In this document: piece by piece, positions 1 to 9,162 of the stretch
Position numbering within the stretch: the first letter of the stretch is position 1
How the letters are laid out: every line of letters begins with the position of its first letter
Assembly (NCBI GenBank): GCA_947488935.1
Contig: CANLBN010000005.1
Location: 1-64,000 of the forward strand
Source of the DNA: an uncultured Pseudomonadales bacterium
Lineage (GTDB): Bacteria > Pseudomonadota > Gammaproteobacteria > Pseudomonadales > Cellvibrionaceae
Length of the DNA stretch: 64,000 nt
Reading direction: 5' to 3'
Translations under genes and position numbers: made by a program
Notes under the pieces: model-generated
What the model saw: the letters and a program-made list of their open reading frames with translations, nothing else
What the model was told of the DNA's origin: nothing
Databases searched by the model: none

Positions 1-388
1 GTCATTTACAGTGAGGTTAATAAGAGCATCTCAATTGATCGGGGCGTTTTACTTTGTGGTTCCAAAACTCTCACCTGAGGCCATTCTTACGCATCCATGC
101 GTTCATGGCATACCAAACATCCTGTTTATAAAGCCCGCTTTTTATAGTGTGGGGATTTACTCGCGCCGTCCTTGGCGCTCGCCCTACGGGCAGCCTTCGA
201 CTGTGTTAAACGGCTGTCCTGCCGTTTAATCAAGCTTTTATTTACAGCACGTTGAGTTACTTTTTACTACAAAGGCTCACACTCCTCGATGGGGTACCGC
301 ACGGCGGCAGATCACTGTCGGTCAGTTGCTTAATTAGAGTGCTCTATCATCAATCTTTTTTAGTCACACTTAAATCATATTTCTAGCA
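1..388. repeat. Intergenic segment rich in small palindromes
   Basis: No credible gene is seen here. The segment holds consecutive short hairpins: GCGCC/GGCGC at about 163-178, GCCC/GGGC at 181-191, and a perfect 9-bp stem TTAAACGGC/GCCGTTTAA at 206-229 with a 6-base loop. Near 88-110 it has a GCATCCATGC...CATGG stretch resembling the repeat between rpsG and fusA. It looks like a fragment of an interspersed palindromic repeat family; that is an inference from resemblance only. Confidence 0.45.
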
Positions 389-424
389 CACAAAAAAGCC
401 CAGCTAATGCTAGGCTTTTTTGTA
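389..424 (-). terminator. Rho-independent terminator of leuA
   Basis: An A-rich/T-rich hairpin, AAAAAAGCC-c-AGC, loop TAAT, GCT-a-GGCTTTTTT, lies about 30 bases beyond the leuA stop codon. Read on the minus strand, the stem is followed by a run of T. Confidence 0.85.
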
Positions 425-455
425 CTGATTATTAAGTTGAATTAAGATAAAGCTG

Positions 456-2150
456 TTAAGCAGCCCCCACGTCTTTAACGCCAATAATCTTCTCTTGATA
501 CTGATTAATACACGCCAATATTGCATTTAAATTCGCACTAATAGTATCTGCATCTTTCGCAATACCACAGTAACGTTCACCATTTATTTTTAAATGCATA
601 TAGCCTACAGCAGATGCATCACTGCCTTTTTCAATAGCGTGTTGGTCGTAATTGATAATTTCTATACTAATAGATAAAGCGTGTTCGAGTGCCTTACAAA
701 ATGCTGCAAGAGCTCCGTCGGCATGGCCGGTTAATGCCATGTCAGCTCGTGTTGTATCTTCACTTTTTAGTGTCGCTTTTATATTTTCTCCATTTTTATC
801 ACGCTCGAGCTGATAAGTATTCAGTTGGTAGCAGGCTGGAGTATGTAAAAACGATTGCTCAATGATTTCCCAAATTTGTTGTGATGAGACTTCTACCGAA
901 TTCTTTTCGGCATAACTTTGTACTTTACGGCTCGCCTCAATTTGTAACCATCGCGGTAGTTGTAAACCGTATTCGTGCTCCAACACATAGGCGACTCCGC
1001 CTTTGCCTGATTGGCTGTTAACGCGAATGACAGACTGATAATCTCGGCCTAAATCTCTTGGGTCAATGGGTAGGTAGGCGACATCCCAGGGGTCATCATC
1101 GCTCTGTTGAGAGAGACATTTACGGATGGCGTCCTGATGGCTACCTGAGAATGCGGTGTAAACTAGTTCGCCAAACCATGGGTGTCTTGGATGTGTATGA
1201 ATTTGTGTGCACTCACTAACAACTCGTACAATTTCATCGGCATTGGATAAATCAACTTCTGGGTCTATACCTTGGCTATATAGGTTCATTGCCATAGTGA
1301 CGAGGTCCATATTACCTGTGCGCTCACCGTTGCCCATTAACGTGCCTTCTATGCGGTCAGCGCCTGCCATAATGCCAAGCTCTGCTGCTGCAACACCGCA
1401 GCCGCGATCATTGTGTGTATGCAGGCTGACAATGACGGATTCCCTATTATTGATTTGATCGCAAAAAGTCTCAATTTGATCAGCAAAGACATTAGGTGTT
1501 GCACACTCGACCGTTGCAGGTAGGTTAAAAATAATTTTATGTTCAGGGGTAGGCTGCCATACATCAAGTACCGCATTACAAACCTCAATTGAAAAATCTA
1601 TTTCTGTACTGGAGAAGCTCTCTGGTGAATATTCAAAATACCAATCAGTGTTGGGGTATTTTCTAGATTCATCTAAGACTTTTTGTGCACCATTTTGGGC
1701 AATAGCTTTAATGCCTGCTTTATCTAATTTAAATACTTTTTCACGTTGAACGGGTGAGGTCGAATTATAAACATGAACAATGGCTTGCTTAACGCCATCG
1801 AGTGCTTCGTAAGTTCTTTCAATAAGCTCAGGGCGTGCTTGAGTTAACGCCTGAATTTTTACATCACTGGGAATTTGGTTTTCTTCAATAAGCCAGCGGC
1901 AAAAGTCAAAATCGGGTTGAGAGGCTGATGGAAAACCAATTTCTATTTCTTTAAAGCCCAGTTTGATCAGTAATGCCCACATACGCTGTTTTTGTGCAAC
2001 ACTCATCGGTTCTATTAGTGCTTGGTTGCCATCGCGTAGATCAACGGCACACCAAATGGGTGCTTGAGTAATTTGCTGAGATGGCCAACGACGATTCTCT
2101 TTATTGATGACGGGAAAGGGGCGGTATTTGGTGTGGTCAAACTGACTCAT
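456..2150 (-). CDS. leuA: 2-isopropylmalate synthase (long, type 2 form)
   Basis: Catalyses the first committed step of leucine synthesis: acetyl-CoA plus 2-oxoisovalerate to 2-isopropylmalate, in the cytoplasm. The protein has 564 residues, the length of the Pseudomonas/Mycobacterium-type enzyme rather than the shorter E. coli type. The N-terminal TIM barrel shows the divalent-metal motif DLRDGNQAL near residues 37-45 and the HTHNDRG metal-binding motif near 243. The C-terminal part from about residue 430 matches the LeuA regulatory domain, which in the family senses leucine. The gene stands alone, with its own terminator, and is divergent from an Lrp-family regulator. The Shine-Dalgarno before the ATG is weak. 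A hairpin and a 14-bp palindrome lie in the 5' region. Confidence 0.96.
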   Translation of the reverse strand: MSQFDHTKYRPFPVINKENRRWPSQQITQAPIWCAVDLRDGNQALIEPMSVAQKQRMWALLIKLGFKEIEIGFPSASQPDFDFCRWLIEENQIPSDVKIQALTQARPELIERTYEALDGVKQAIVHVYNSTSPVQREKVFKLDKAGIKAIAQNGAQKVLDESRKYPNTDWYFEYSPESFSSTEIDFSIEVCNAVLDVWQPTPEHKIIFNLPATVECATPNVFADQIETFCDQINNRESVIVSLHTHNDRGCGVAAAELGIMAGADRIEGTLMGNGERTGNMDLVTMAMNLYSQGIDPEVDLSNADEIVRVVSECTQIHTHPRHPWFGELVYTAFSGSHQDAIRKCLSQQSDDDPWDVAYLPIDPRDLGRDYQSVIRVNSQSGKGGVAYVLEHEYGLQLPRWLQIEASRKVQSYAEKNSVEVSSQQIWEIIEQSFLHTPACYQLNTYQLERDKNGENIKATLKSEDTTRADMALTGHADGALAAFCKALEHALSISIEIINYDQHAIEKGSDASAVGYMHLKINGERYCGIAKDADTISANLNAILACINQYQEKIIGVKDVGAA

Positions 2151-2205
2151 GGCTTGGGGCTCATTATATGAATAAAGTTAGATCAAATAGAAAATGCAAT
2201 TTTTA

Positions 2206-2232
2206 GCTCGACAGCCTCGTGAGTCGTCGAGC
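2206..2232 (-). promoter_or_regulatory. Hairpin in the leuA 5' leader
   Basis: Perfect 7-bp inverted repeat GCTCGAC/GTCGAGC with a 13-base loop, about 55 bases upstream of the leuA start. On the minus strand it is followed by TAAAAATTGCATTTT, a weak T-rich tract, so it could act as an attenuator or mRNA-stability element. I found no Leu-rich leader peptide. Confidence 0.4.
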
Positions 2233-2267
2233 GTAAATAGCCTTGTGGGTCATTTACTGTGCAGTAG

Positions 2268-2281
2268 TTGTTGTACAACAA
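2268..2281. promoter_or_regulatory. 14-bp perfect palindrome, candidate operator
   Basis: TTGTTGTACAACAA is its own reverse complement. It lies in the divergent leuA/Lrp-family intergenic region, about 120 bases upstream of leuA. The Lrp-like protein encoded next door is an obvious candidate ligand, but other dimeric regulators are possible. Confidence 0.4.
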
Positions 2282-2407
2282 ATGCTTAATTGCTGTTGGA
2301 TATAGTAATAATAGCTAATAAATTGCAGTATTAAATTGCAAATTCTCTAGAAATGTCGCATATTTAAGCAATAGTTGATCAATATTTCATATTTTATTGG
2401 TTAATTA

Positions 2408-2437
2408 TTGCTTGGTTGTAACTTTGGTCGCTATAGT
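2408..2437 (+). promoter_or_regulatory. Candidate sigma-70 promoter of the Lrp-family gene
   Basis: TTGCTT, an 18-base spacer and TATAGT lie about 70 bases upstream of the chosen start of the regulator gene. The match is moderate. Confidence 0.35.
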
Positions 2438-2505
2438 TAGAACTTGTAGTTGGGAGAATGAGGTTCTCTCTTCTTTGTGAAGGTAAAGGAAAAGGGGTTT
2501 TGGTA

Positions 2506-2976
2506 ATGAATTTGGATCGAATTGATAAGCGCATTTTATCGGAGATACAAAAAGATGGTGGTATTACTAATTTAGAATTAGCCGATAAAATTGGCCTGTC
2601 GCCTTCTCCTTGTTCACGCCGTGTTAAAGCCTTAGTTGACTCAGGTATTATTGGCAAAACAGTGACAGTACTTAATGAGAAGAAGCTAGGGCTTACACTA
2701 ACTGCGCTAATTAATATCAGCATGGATAGGCATACGCCAGATCGCTTTAACAATTTTGAGAGCAAAGTGGCTAGTTATCCGGAGGTGCAGGAATGCTTAT
2801 TAATTACTGGCTCTACAGCTGATTATCAATTAAAAGTGGTCGTGACAGATATGGAGGCTTATCAAACTTTTTTACTCGGAAAGCTCACAAAGCTCGAAGG
2901 GGTAACGGGAGTTCATTCTAGCTTTGTTATGAGGAAGGTGGTTGATAGTAGATCACTACCGTTAGATTCGTTATAG
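2506..2976 (+). CDS. Lrp/AsnC-family transcriptional regulator
   Basis: A 157-residue DNA-binding regulator of amino-acid metabolism. The N-terminal winged helix-turn-helix begins LDRIDKRIL and includes ELADKIGLSPSPCSRRV (about residues 20-40). The rest is the alpha-beta RAM/AsnC ligand-binding domain, with the characteristic VQECLLITGSTADYQLKV near residues 90-110. I chose the ATG at 2506 because family members begin close to LDxxD and because AAAGGA/AAGGGG precedes it. An upstream ATG at 2458 would add 16 residues not typical of the family. It is divergent from leuA and may control it, but the effector is unknown. It resembles E. coli Lrp more than AsnC, but I would not assign lrp. Confidence 0.92.
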   Translation: MNLDRIDKRILSEIQKDGGITNLELADKIGLSPSPCSRRVKALVDSGIIGKTVTVLNEKKLGLTLTALINISMDRHTPDRFNNFESKVASYPEVQECLLITGSTADYQLKVVVTDMEAYQTFLLGKLTKLEGVTGVHSSFVMRKVVDSRSLPLDSL

Positions 2977-3045
2977 CTACATAGTTATCACTAATCTTTA
3001 TAGGGCTATGTTGATAGGTAAAGTAGTTTAAGGAGCTACAAAAAT

Positions 3046-3077
3046 AAAAAGCCTATCTGTATCAAAAGATAGGCTTT
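3046..3077. terminator. Bidirectional terminator between the regulator and phoX-like gene
   Basis: AAAAAGCCTATCT/AGATAGGCTTTT hairpin between two convergent genes. A/T tracts on both sides let it serve both strands. Confidence 0.85.
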
Positions 3078-3098
3078 TGAGGCTTATCTTGGGATAAG

Positions 3099-5054
3099 CT
3101 AAGACCCAATAATACCGCCATCTTTGCGTGTAATAACTAAAGTGCAATCGCGTGGAATAGTAAATTCATCGGTCTCAGCAGGGAAGTTGGTTTGTAGTGG
3201 GTCACCGTTACCTGGGTGTTGTATATTGATAAATGCAGTGCGTTGATCTGGCGTAATAGTAAACCCTGTTATCTCGTCACTGTTAACGCCTGTTAAGAGG
3301 CGTACAGGTTGTGGGTTTTCTTGAGTGGTATCAAATACGACTAGCTGATCTTGCAGACCGTCGGGTTGGCCGCCATCGGTGCCAATGAACAAACGGCCTT
3401 GGCTATCTGCATAAGCGGCATCTGGGTCGGTAAAGGTTTGCTCGGTGTCACGAGTGGATGACGCTAGAATAAATATCTCCCAAGTAAAGGTGTCGCCAAG
3501 ATGGTCGTCAGAGTTTTCCATACGAATAATATGTCCATCGTTATTGGGGCCTTCTGGGTTGGCGGCATTTGTCTGGTCTGCACTGCGGCGGCTATTATTT
3601 GTTAGCGTCCAATAAATTTCGCCATCTTTACCAATGGTTGTCCACTCTGGGCGATCCATCGGTGTAGCGCCTAAAATATCTGCAGCGATACGTGTATTAA
3701 TGAGTAGCTCACCTTGGTCGGCAAAGCGCTCGGCAAGTACAGGGTTTTCAATCGTTAGTGCTAACCACTCACCTGTGCCGTCGTCATTGAATCTTGCAAC
3801 ATATAGTGTGCCTTCATCAAAAGGGCTTAAGCCTTGGTCAATCGAGTTTTCCCATGAGTTATCGGACACATACTTATAGCAATAATCAAAGCGTTGATCA
3901 TCACCCATGTAGGCAGCGATTCGTCCATTAGCGCTTTCGGCAATAGCAATCGCTTCGTGTTTGATGCGACCAAGCCCTGTGCGTTTAACAGGTTTTTGGC
4001 TAGCATCAAAGGGGTCTATCTCTACAATCCAGCCAAAACGATTGGCTTCGTTAATATAATCTGGATCAGATAAATCAAAACGTTTATCGAAAAACTCCCA
4101 GCCATAGTTAAAGCCATCAAAGTCGATGCCATAACGAATTTGTGCTTCTGTACGTCGATCATTAAAGCTCTCGCCTTCGGTTGCGCCAAAGTATCCGTTA
4201 AAGTTTTCTTCGCAAGTAAGATAAGTGCCCCAAGGAGTTTTGCCAGCGCCACAGTTATTAACAGTACCAAGGGCAATGTTACCATTAGGGTTTTGCAGTA
4301 GTGGTGAATTAGCAGCTGGGCCGCTGAAGTCAACCGGCGTATTAACGGTGATACGGCGGGAGTTTTTGCTATTGAGTGTTTGCCAGCTGTCGTTGTAGTA
4401 ATTCTTGCCAATAGCAACAACCGATACACCTAAAACATTTTGAGCAAGGCGAACGTCTTCAAGACTCTCGGGCGCCTCTTTACCTAATACATGAGGGTTT
4501 CTACCAAATTCGTGATTGATACATAACATGCCGCGAGAGCTACTTAATTGATAACCATAACGACGGTATTTGTAATAACGATTATTCTCTGGGAAGAACC
4601 ACATGCCATCGTGGCCAATACCAATTTGCTGTGCTGCTTGCTTAGGGGTTGGGCGCGAATCTGGATCGCCGGCATATTCCTCAACAGTGTTAGGCTCCAA
4701 AGGGGTTCCCCATGGTATTAATACTTGGTATTGATAGTCGTCGGAGATACTCGGAACCTTGCTGTCAACAATTGCTGTTTCAATCGTCAGTGGTTTAAAG
4801 CCTACAAGATCTTTTGGCTGTTGCTTCCATTTTTTTCTCCAGCGGTTATTGTTACCCCAGCCTGTTGCCATTGCGCTGGGGGCTAAAAATGTAGTCGCAG
4901 CAGCGGCTAGGCTACCTTGGACCATTTTTCGGCGGCTTAAGTTTGTTTCTAATATATTGAAAAAGGGTCTATTGTTTGATGTGTTTGAAGGAATGTTTTC
5001 TTTATCGTCACTATTTGCATTGTTGTAGTCACACATGTTGTTTTTATCTGTCAT
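3099..5054 (-). CDS. PhoX-family (DUF839) secreted phosphatase, Tat substrate
   Basis: A 651-residue protein of the PhoX/DUF839 family, periplasmic metal-dependent alkaline phosphatases that release phosphate from organic esters. A twin-arginine signal is visible: NLSRRKMVQGS at residues 38-48, a hydrophobic Ala-rich stretch to about 62, and a likely cleavage after AMA. Family blocks seen include TPWGTYLTCEENFNGYFG, RIKHEAIAIAE, and RPEWTTIGKDGEIYWTLTNN. Length and motif order fit full-length PhoX-like proteins. The ATG is preceded by CCTTAGGAG. The gene is monocistronic, facing the Lrp-family gene across a shared terminator. No obvious Pho box was identified, so phosphate control is not claimed. 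Family assignment is solid; the substrate is inferred. Confidence 0.88.
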   Translation of the reverse strand: MTDKNNMCDYNNANSDDKENIPSNTSNNRPFFNILETNLSRRKMVQGSLAAAATTFLAPSAMATGWGNNNRWRKKWKQQPKDLVGFKPLTIETAIVDSKVPSISDDYQYQVLIPWGTPLEPNTVEEYAGDPDSRPTPKQAAQQIGIGHDGMWFFPENNRYYKYRRYGYQLSSSRGMLCINHEFGRNPHVLGKEAPESLEDVRLAQNVLGVSVVAIGKNYYNDSWQTLNSKNSRRITVNTPVDFSGPAANSPLLQNPNGNIALGTVNNCGAGKTPWGTYLTCEENFNGYFGATEGESFNDRRTEAQIRYGIDFDGFNYGWEFFDKRFDLSDPDYINEANRFGWIVEIDPFDASQKPVKRTGLGRIKHEAIAIAESANGRIAAYMGDDQRFDYCYKYVSDNSWENSIDQGLSPFDEGTLYVARFNDDGTGEWLALTIENPVLAERFADQGELLINTRIAADILGATPMDRPEWTTIGKDGEIYWTLTNNSRRSADQTNAANPEGPNNDGHIIRMENSDDHLGDTFTWEIFILASSTRDTEQTFTDPDAAYADSQGRLFIGTDGGQPDGLQDQLVVFDTTQENPQPVRLLTGVNSDEITGFTITPDQRTAFINIQHPGNGDPLQTNFPAETDEFTIPRDCTLVITRKDGGIIGS

Positions 5055-5315
5055 TGCTATTCTCCTAAGGACGTGGCTATCAAATAACTGGCGACAGACT
5101 AAATAAAGATTGTGACGAGTTGATGTAGAAAATATGACAAAATTATGTATTCTTTTGCTTGCTTAAGTGGAACGGTGTAAAACAAGAAAATTTATTGGCA
5201 TATTGTGTTAATTTAATCCAATGATGTTGCAAAATTTCTCTATAGCGGAGATCTCCTGTTTGCGTATACTACTGAAGTGTTCAATAAGCTTTTATTGATT
5301 GAGAATATTTAAAAG

Positions 5316-6524
5316 ATGCCCAATAAAAAAGAAATGCCATCTACTGGCTTGTTATCGATCGATCTCGGTGCGATTCAGTATAATTGGCTTTATTTACAGA
5401 AAATTATTTGTAAAGGGAATGCACGTTCAAGCTGTGCTGCGGTGGTTAAAGCCGATGCTTATGGCCTAGGCGTTAAGCCTGTTTCTTTAGCGCTAGTTGC
5501 GGTAGGTTGTAAGGATTTCTTTGTAGCAACACTTGACGAAGGTGAAGAGCTTAGGAAGGTTTTAGGTGTCGAGCCTAGGATTTTTGTTTTAGGTGGCGTT
5601 CTTCATGGCTTTAATGAAAAAGAATTTGGCGAGCGCTGGAACGATTTTAATTTAATTCCCGTGCTTTATAGTGCCAGTTGTATTGAACGATGGATAATGT
5701 TTTGTCAGCAGCGCAATAAAACTTTCCCTTGTGTGTTAAAGGTCGACACCGGTATGCACCGTTTAGGTGTGCCCGCCGAGGAGTTAGATACTTTGTTCGA
5801 TCGGATTCTTCATGATAAAAGTGAGCCTGCACTATTTGCCCCAGTGTTATTAATGAGCCACCTAGCTTGTGCGGATGAGCCTAACAATCTATTTAATCAA
5901 GAGCAATTATTAGTTTTTAAACGCTCGGTAACAACGATGCAAAATTATTTTCCGAATACAGCGCTAAGCTTGAGCAATTCCTCGGGTATTTTTTTGGGTG
6001 AAGATTTTCACTTTGATTTATGTCGCCCAGGTATTGCCTTATATGGTGGTAATCCTACTATAGCAAATAAAGCATTTACAAAAAATCCCATGTCACAGGT
6101 TGTTAAGCTCTCTTTACCTGTTATGCAATGTCGAAGAGTACAGGCGGGTGAGTCTGTAGGTTACGGTAAAACCTTCACAGCAAAAAAAGAAACGCATTTG
6201 GCAACGGTATTTGGTGGTTATGCCGATGGTGTTTTGCGTGCCTTGAGTAGTCTTGGTTATGCTTGGTGTAGTGGCGTTAAAGTGCCTATTGTTGGGCGTG
6301 TATCAATGGATTCAATTGTATTTGATATTACTGGGCTAGATGTTGAGCCCGATAGCATTCAGTTTTTTGAAAGTGCTCAATGTCTCGATAATGTTGCGAG
6401 TTCTGCCCAAACTATTTCCTATGAGTTACTAACAAGTTTGGGTACTCGTTACAAACGCCAATACATTAGCGGCAAAAGAAACGCGGCATCTTTTGATTTG
6501 TCAGGAATAGCTCATGATAAGTGA
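5316..6524 (+). CDS. alr: Alanine racemase
   Basis: PLP-dependent interconversion of L- and D-alanine for peptidoglycan. The 402-residue protein shows the PLP-lysine motif AVVKADAYGLG (Lys45), the CVLKVDTGMHRLG barrel segment, SNSSGIF, RPGIALYG, and the C-terminal ESVGYGKTF containing the second catalytic tyrosine, then VGRVSMD. Length is slightly above the usual 360-390. The first gene of an overlapping cluster: its last 11 bases overlap the start of birA, suggesting translational coupling. Coupling a cell-wall enzyme to the biotin and CoA genes is uncommon in E. coli, where alr lies elsewhere. Confidence 0.94.
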   Translation: MPNKKEMPSTGLLSIDLGAIQYNWLYLQKIICKGNARSSCAAVVKADAYGLGVKPVSLALVAVGCKDFFVATLDEGEELRKVLGVEPRIFVLGGVLHGFNEKEFGERWNDFNLIPVLYSASCIERWIMFCQQRNKTFPCVLKVDTGMHRLGVPAEELDTLFDRILHDKSEPALFAPVLLMSHLACADEPNNLFNQEQLLVFKRSVTTMQNYFPNTALSLSNSSGIFLGEDFHFDLCRPGIALYGGNPTIANKAFTKNPMSQVVKLSLPVMQCRRVQAGESVGYGKTFTAKKETHLATVFGGYADGVLRALSSLGYAWCSGVKVPIVGRVSMDSIVFDITGLDVEPDSIQFFESAQCLDNVASSAQTISYELLTSLGTRYKRQYISGKRNAASFDLSGIAHDK

Positions 6525-7497
6525 TGAGGTGTTAGTTCAGTTGTTGGCAGATGGTCATTTTCATTCAGGTGAGAAGCTTGCTATGGAGTTGAATGTATCG
6601 CGGACCGCCGTTTGGAAGAAATTAAAAAAGCTATTGACGCTGGGCTTGGTCGTCGATTCTGTCAAAGGGAAAGGCTACCGGCTCTCTCAGCCAGTAGAGC
6701 TTTTAAGTAAAGATCGAATTAAACATCATCTATCTGAGGGTTCCTGTGCCGCTATTAATAACTTGATACTCTTACCGATAGTGGATTCTACAAATAGCTA
6801 TCTACTGAATGAGACAAAAACACAGCGTGTTTTATCAAAGGCCACTATTTGCCTAGCCGAGTATCAATCAGCCGGTCGGGGTCGCCGGGGCCGTCAGTGG
6901 GTGAGTCCCTATGGCAGTAATTTATACTTATCCATCGATTGGCAGTTTGATAGTGGTGTTGCAGCACTCGAAGGCTTAAGTCTTGCCGTTGGTGTTGGTG
7001 TTGCTCGTGCGTTATCGTCCTTAAATTTGCCCGATATAACGCTTAAGTGGCCGAATGATATTTTGTTAAATAGCCGTAAATTGGGTGGAGTGTTAATTGA
7101 AGTTGTTGGTGATCATGCGGGGCCTTGTAGGGCGATTGTTGGTGTTGGTGTTAATGTCGGTATGCCCGACCAAACGCTCGACATCGATCAGCCATGGATA
7201 GACCTTAAAAGCGTTTGCGAAGGTGTTTCTCGCAACGAGCTGGCAGCGGCCTTGATTAATCAATTGACCGAAGTACTAGTATCGTTTGAGTCGAAAGGAC
7301 TTAAGCCATATATAAAAGAATGGCGGCAATTAGATGCTTTTAAGGATAGGTTGGTCAATGTGACCTCTGGGAATAGTGTGGTGACAGGCATTTGTTGTGG
7401 CATAGCCGATAATGGGGCTTTAGTCGTCGATGTTGATGGTGTGAAGCGTAATATGCACGGTGGTGAGTTATCGTTAAGGTTGAACAATGAATCTTGA
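6514..7497 (+). CDS. birA: Bifunctional biotin-protein ligase / biotin operon repressor
   Basis: Activates biotin as biotinyl-AMP and transfers it to the acetyl-CoA carboxylase carrier protein. The biotinyl-AMP-bound dimer represses biotin genes. In 327 residues I see an N-terminal winged helix (1-58, NVSRTAVWKKLKKL), the adenylate-binding loop GRGRRGRQW (121-129), the catalytic KWPNDILL (178-185) and a C-terminal SH3-like domain. The HTH domain makes it the repressor-type class I/II form. It overlaps alr upstream and coaX downstream by 11 bases each. The cluster order birA-coaX-SPOR-tRNAs-tuf matches that of Pseudomonas. Confidence 0.95.
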   Translation: MISDEVLVQLLADGHFHSGEKLAMELNVSRTAVWKKLKKLLTLGLVVDSVKGKGYRLSQPVELLSKDRIKHHLSEGSCAAINNLILLPIVDSTNSYLLNETKTQRVLSKATICLAEYQSAGRGRRGRQWVSPYGSNLYLSIDWQFDSGVAALEGLSLAVGVGVARALSSLNLPDITLKWPNDILLNSRKLGGVLIEVVGDHAGPCRAIVGVGVNVGMPDQTLDIDQPWIDLKSVCEGVSRNELAAALINQLTEVLVSFESKGLKPYIKEWRQLDAFKDRLVNVTSGNSVVTGICCGIADNGALVVDVDGVKRNMHGGELSLRLNNES

Positions 7498-8272
7498 AGT
7501 GGATATGGGTAATACTCGCTTCAAGTGGAGGCTTAGTGAGCATCAAGAAGTCATCGCTAGAGGAGGTATTGCTAATACTAAAATCCTCGGAGAAGAGAGC
7601 TTTGATAGCGTGTTTGCATGTCTAGACGGTCGCCAGCCTGTAAGTGTTGGCGTTGCTAGTGTTTCTAGTAAATACAGTGGCTATTTTGATTCTTGGTGTC
7701 AGAAAAAGCTAAAGCTCACACCGCGTTACTTTGATGTGTCCAAGTGTGATTTTGGCGTAGTGAATGGTTACAGCCATATTGAGCAAATGGGTATTGATCG
7801 CTGGCTTGCTATGTTGGCTGCCTATTCGCAGAGTAAAGATGAAGCTTGCCTGGTTGTAGATTGTGGTAGTGCCTGTACTGTTGATATGATCATGAGTGGC
7901 GGGCAGCATTTGGGCGGTTATATTGTGCCCGGCCTACAGCTGATGAGAGAGGCATTATTTCGGGATACAGATCGCGTTAAGCTCGATGCGATTGATGGTG
8001 GTGGGCTTTTCCCCGGTAAAACAACACAGGATGCGGTATCTTCGGGTTTGTGGGTCATGCTTTTAGGGGCGGTTAATCTTTCCTTGGAGCGCCTATCTCA
8101 GCAAGGTGTTGATAATCTATATATTGTTTTTACTGGAGGTGATGGCAAGCACCTGTCAGGCCTTTTTAATCAGCAATTGCTTGCTAGCTCACATAATCAA
8201 ATTGTGTCTAGGGTAGAATTTAAAGCAGAGCTAGTTTTAGATGGTGTCTCTCTCTTGCTGAGCAAAGCTTAA
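7487..8272 (+). CDS. coaX: Type III pantothenate kinase
   Basis: First step of coenzyme A synthesis, phosphorylating pantothenate with ATP. This type III (Baf-like) enzyme of the ASKHA fold replaces E. coli-type CoaA in many bacteria. The 261 residues begin with the phosphate-binding motif DMGNTRFKW (residues 6-14). They continue with YSHIEQMGIDRWLAM, VVDCGSACTVD and GGYIVPGLQLM, all diagnostic of the family. The start lies inside the end of birA. The next gene is 110 bases away and begins a separate membrane-protein gene. Confidence 0.94.
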   Translation: MNLEVDMGNTRFKWRLSEHQEVIARGGIANTKILGEESFDSVFACLDGRQPVSVGVASVSSKYSGYFDSWCQKKLKLTPRYFDVSKCDFGVVNGYSHIEQMGIDRWLAMLAAYSQSKDEACLVVDCGSACTVDMIMSGGQHLGGYIVPGLQLMREALFRDTDRVKLDAIDGGGLFPGKTTQDAVSSGLWVMLLGAVNLSLERLSQQGVDNLYIVFTGGDGKHLSGLFNQQLLASSHNQIVSRVEFKAELVLDGVSLLLSKA

Positions 8273-8382
8273 AAGTAAATATTGAGCTATCATGCTATTT
8301 GTTTTGATAGATAGTATTGGTGTGGTCTAGGGAGACTAAAACCTAGAGCTAAATCACCTTATAGGAAAATAAGAGAAGTAAT

Positions 8383-9084
8383 ATGCGTTGGATTGTATTG
8401 AGTCTGTTGGTTGCGAATATCGCAGTATTTATATATATGCAATTTTTTGCTCCAGAAAAAAATACTACAGAGCTTGTGGTAAATACACGGGTATCAACTT
8501 CGGGTGATTCAGTACAATTGCTAAGCGAACTTGAGTCTTCGAGTGCTGATATTCAGTCAATAGCCGTTGTGCCAAAAGCTGTTCCTGTAGAGCAAGCAGT
8601 TAGTGATTCGCTATGCACCTTGGTCGGGCCATTTCCAAAACTACTCAGAGCTGAATACTTTGTTGAGCAATTGCAGTCGCTGAATGTAAATGCTGAAATA
8701 AGAAGTATTGTCGTTAATAGTGAACCTGGTTTTTGGTTGCATTTATCACCCGAAAAGTCGCGCAGAGATGCTTTACGCCGATTAAGTGAATTGCAAGCCA
8801 GAGGCATCGATAGCTATGTTATTCCTGATGGAAATTTAGCCAATGGTATCTCTTTAGGTATGTTTTCAAATAAAGAGCGTGCGCAGGCAATGGAAAAACG
8901 CATAGAGGAACAAGGTTACAAACCTAAATTAATCGATGTTCCTCGTGAGCAAAAAGAGCTTTGGGTGTTTTTGCAAAGGGCAGAATCGAGTAAAATTGGT
9001 GAAGAAAAGTGGTTAAAGCTAATTTCTGCAGAAGATTTGCTACAAAAACGACAAAATGTGTGCGCAGATCTTGCGTCTTCCTAA
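8383..9084 (+). CDS. SPOR-domain inner-membrane protein
   Basis: A 233-residue protein with one N-terminal transmembrane helix (about residues 3-20, WIVLSLLVANIAVFIYMQF), a variable periplasmic linker and sequence fitting a SPOR fold: CTLVGPFPKLLRAEYFVEQL and later SLGMFSNKERAQAMEKRIEE. SPOR domains bind denuded glycan at division sites. Its position between coaX and the tRNA-tuf cluster is the same as a SPOR-domain gene in Pseudomonas. Its RBS region is AAATAAGAGAAGTA. The promoter of the tRNA genes overlaps its last codons. Confidence 0.8.
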   Translation: MRWIVLSLLVANIAVFIYMQFFAPEKNTTELVVNTRVSTSGDSVQLLSELESSSADIQSIAVVPKAVPVEQAVSDSLCTLVGPFPKLLRAEYFVEQLQSLNVNAEIRSIVVNSEPGFWLHLSPEKSRRDALRRLSELQARGIDSYVIPDGNLANGISLGMFSNKERAQAMEKRIEEQGYKPKLIDVPREQKELWVFLQRAESSKIGEEKWLKLISAEDLLQKRQNVCADLASS

Positions 9085-9099
9085 AAGTTTCTCTAAAAT
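9071..9099 (+). promoter_or_regulatory. Promoter of the tRNA-tuf cluster
   Basis: TTGCGT, a 17-base spacer and TAAAAT, followed by a GC-rich discriminator (CCCGCC). This is the pattern of stable-RNA promoters under stringent control. The -35 lies inside the end of the SPOR gene and the -10 is 63 bases before the first tRNA. Confidence 0.7.
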
Positions 9100-9162
9100 C
9101 CCGCCTCCATTCGCAAATGCCTGATAATAATTTATTAGTTTGTTTGAGTTGATTGGAAAATT

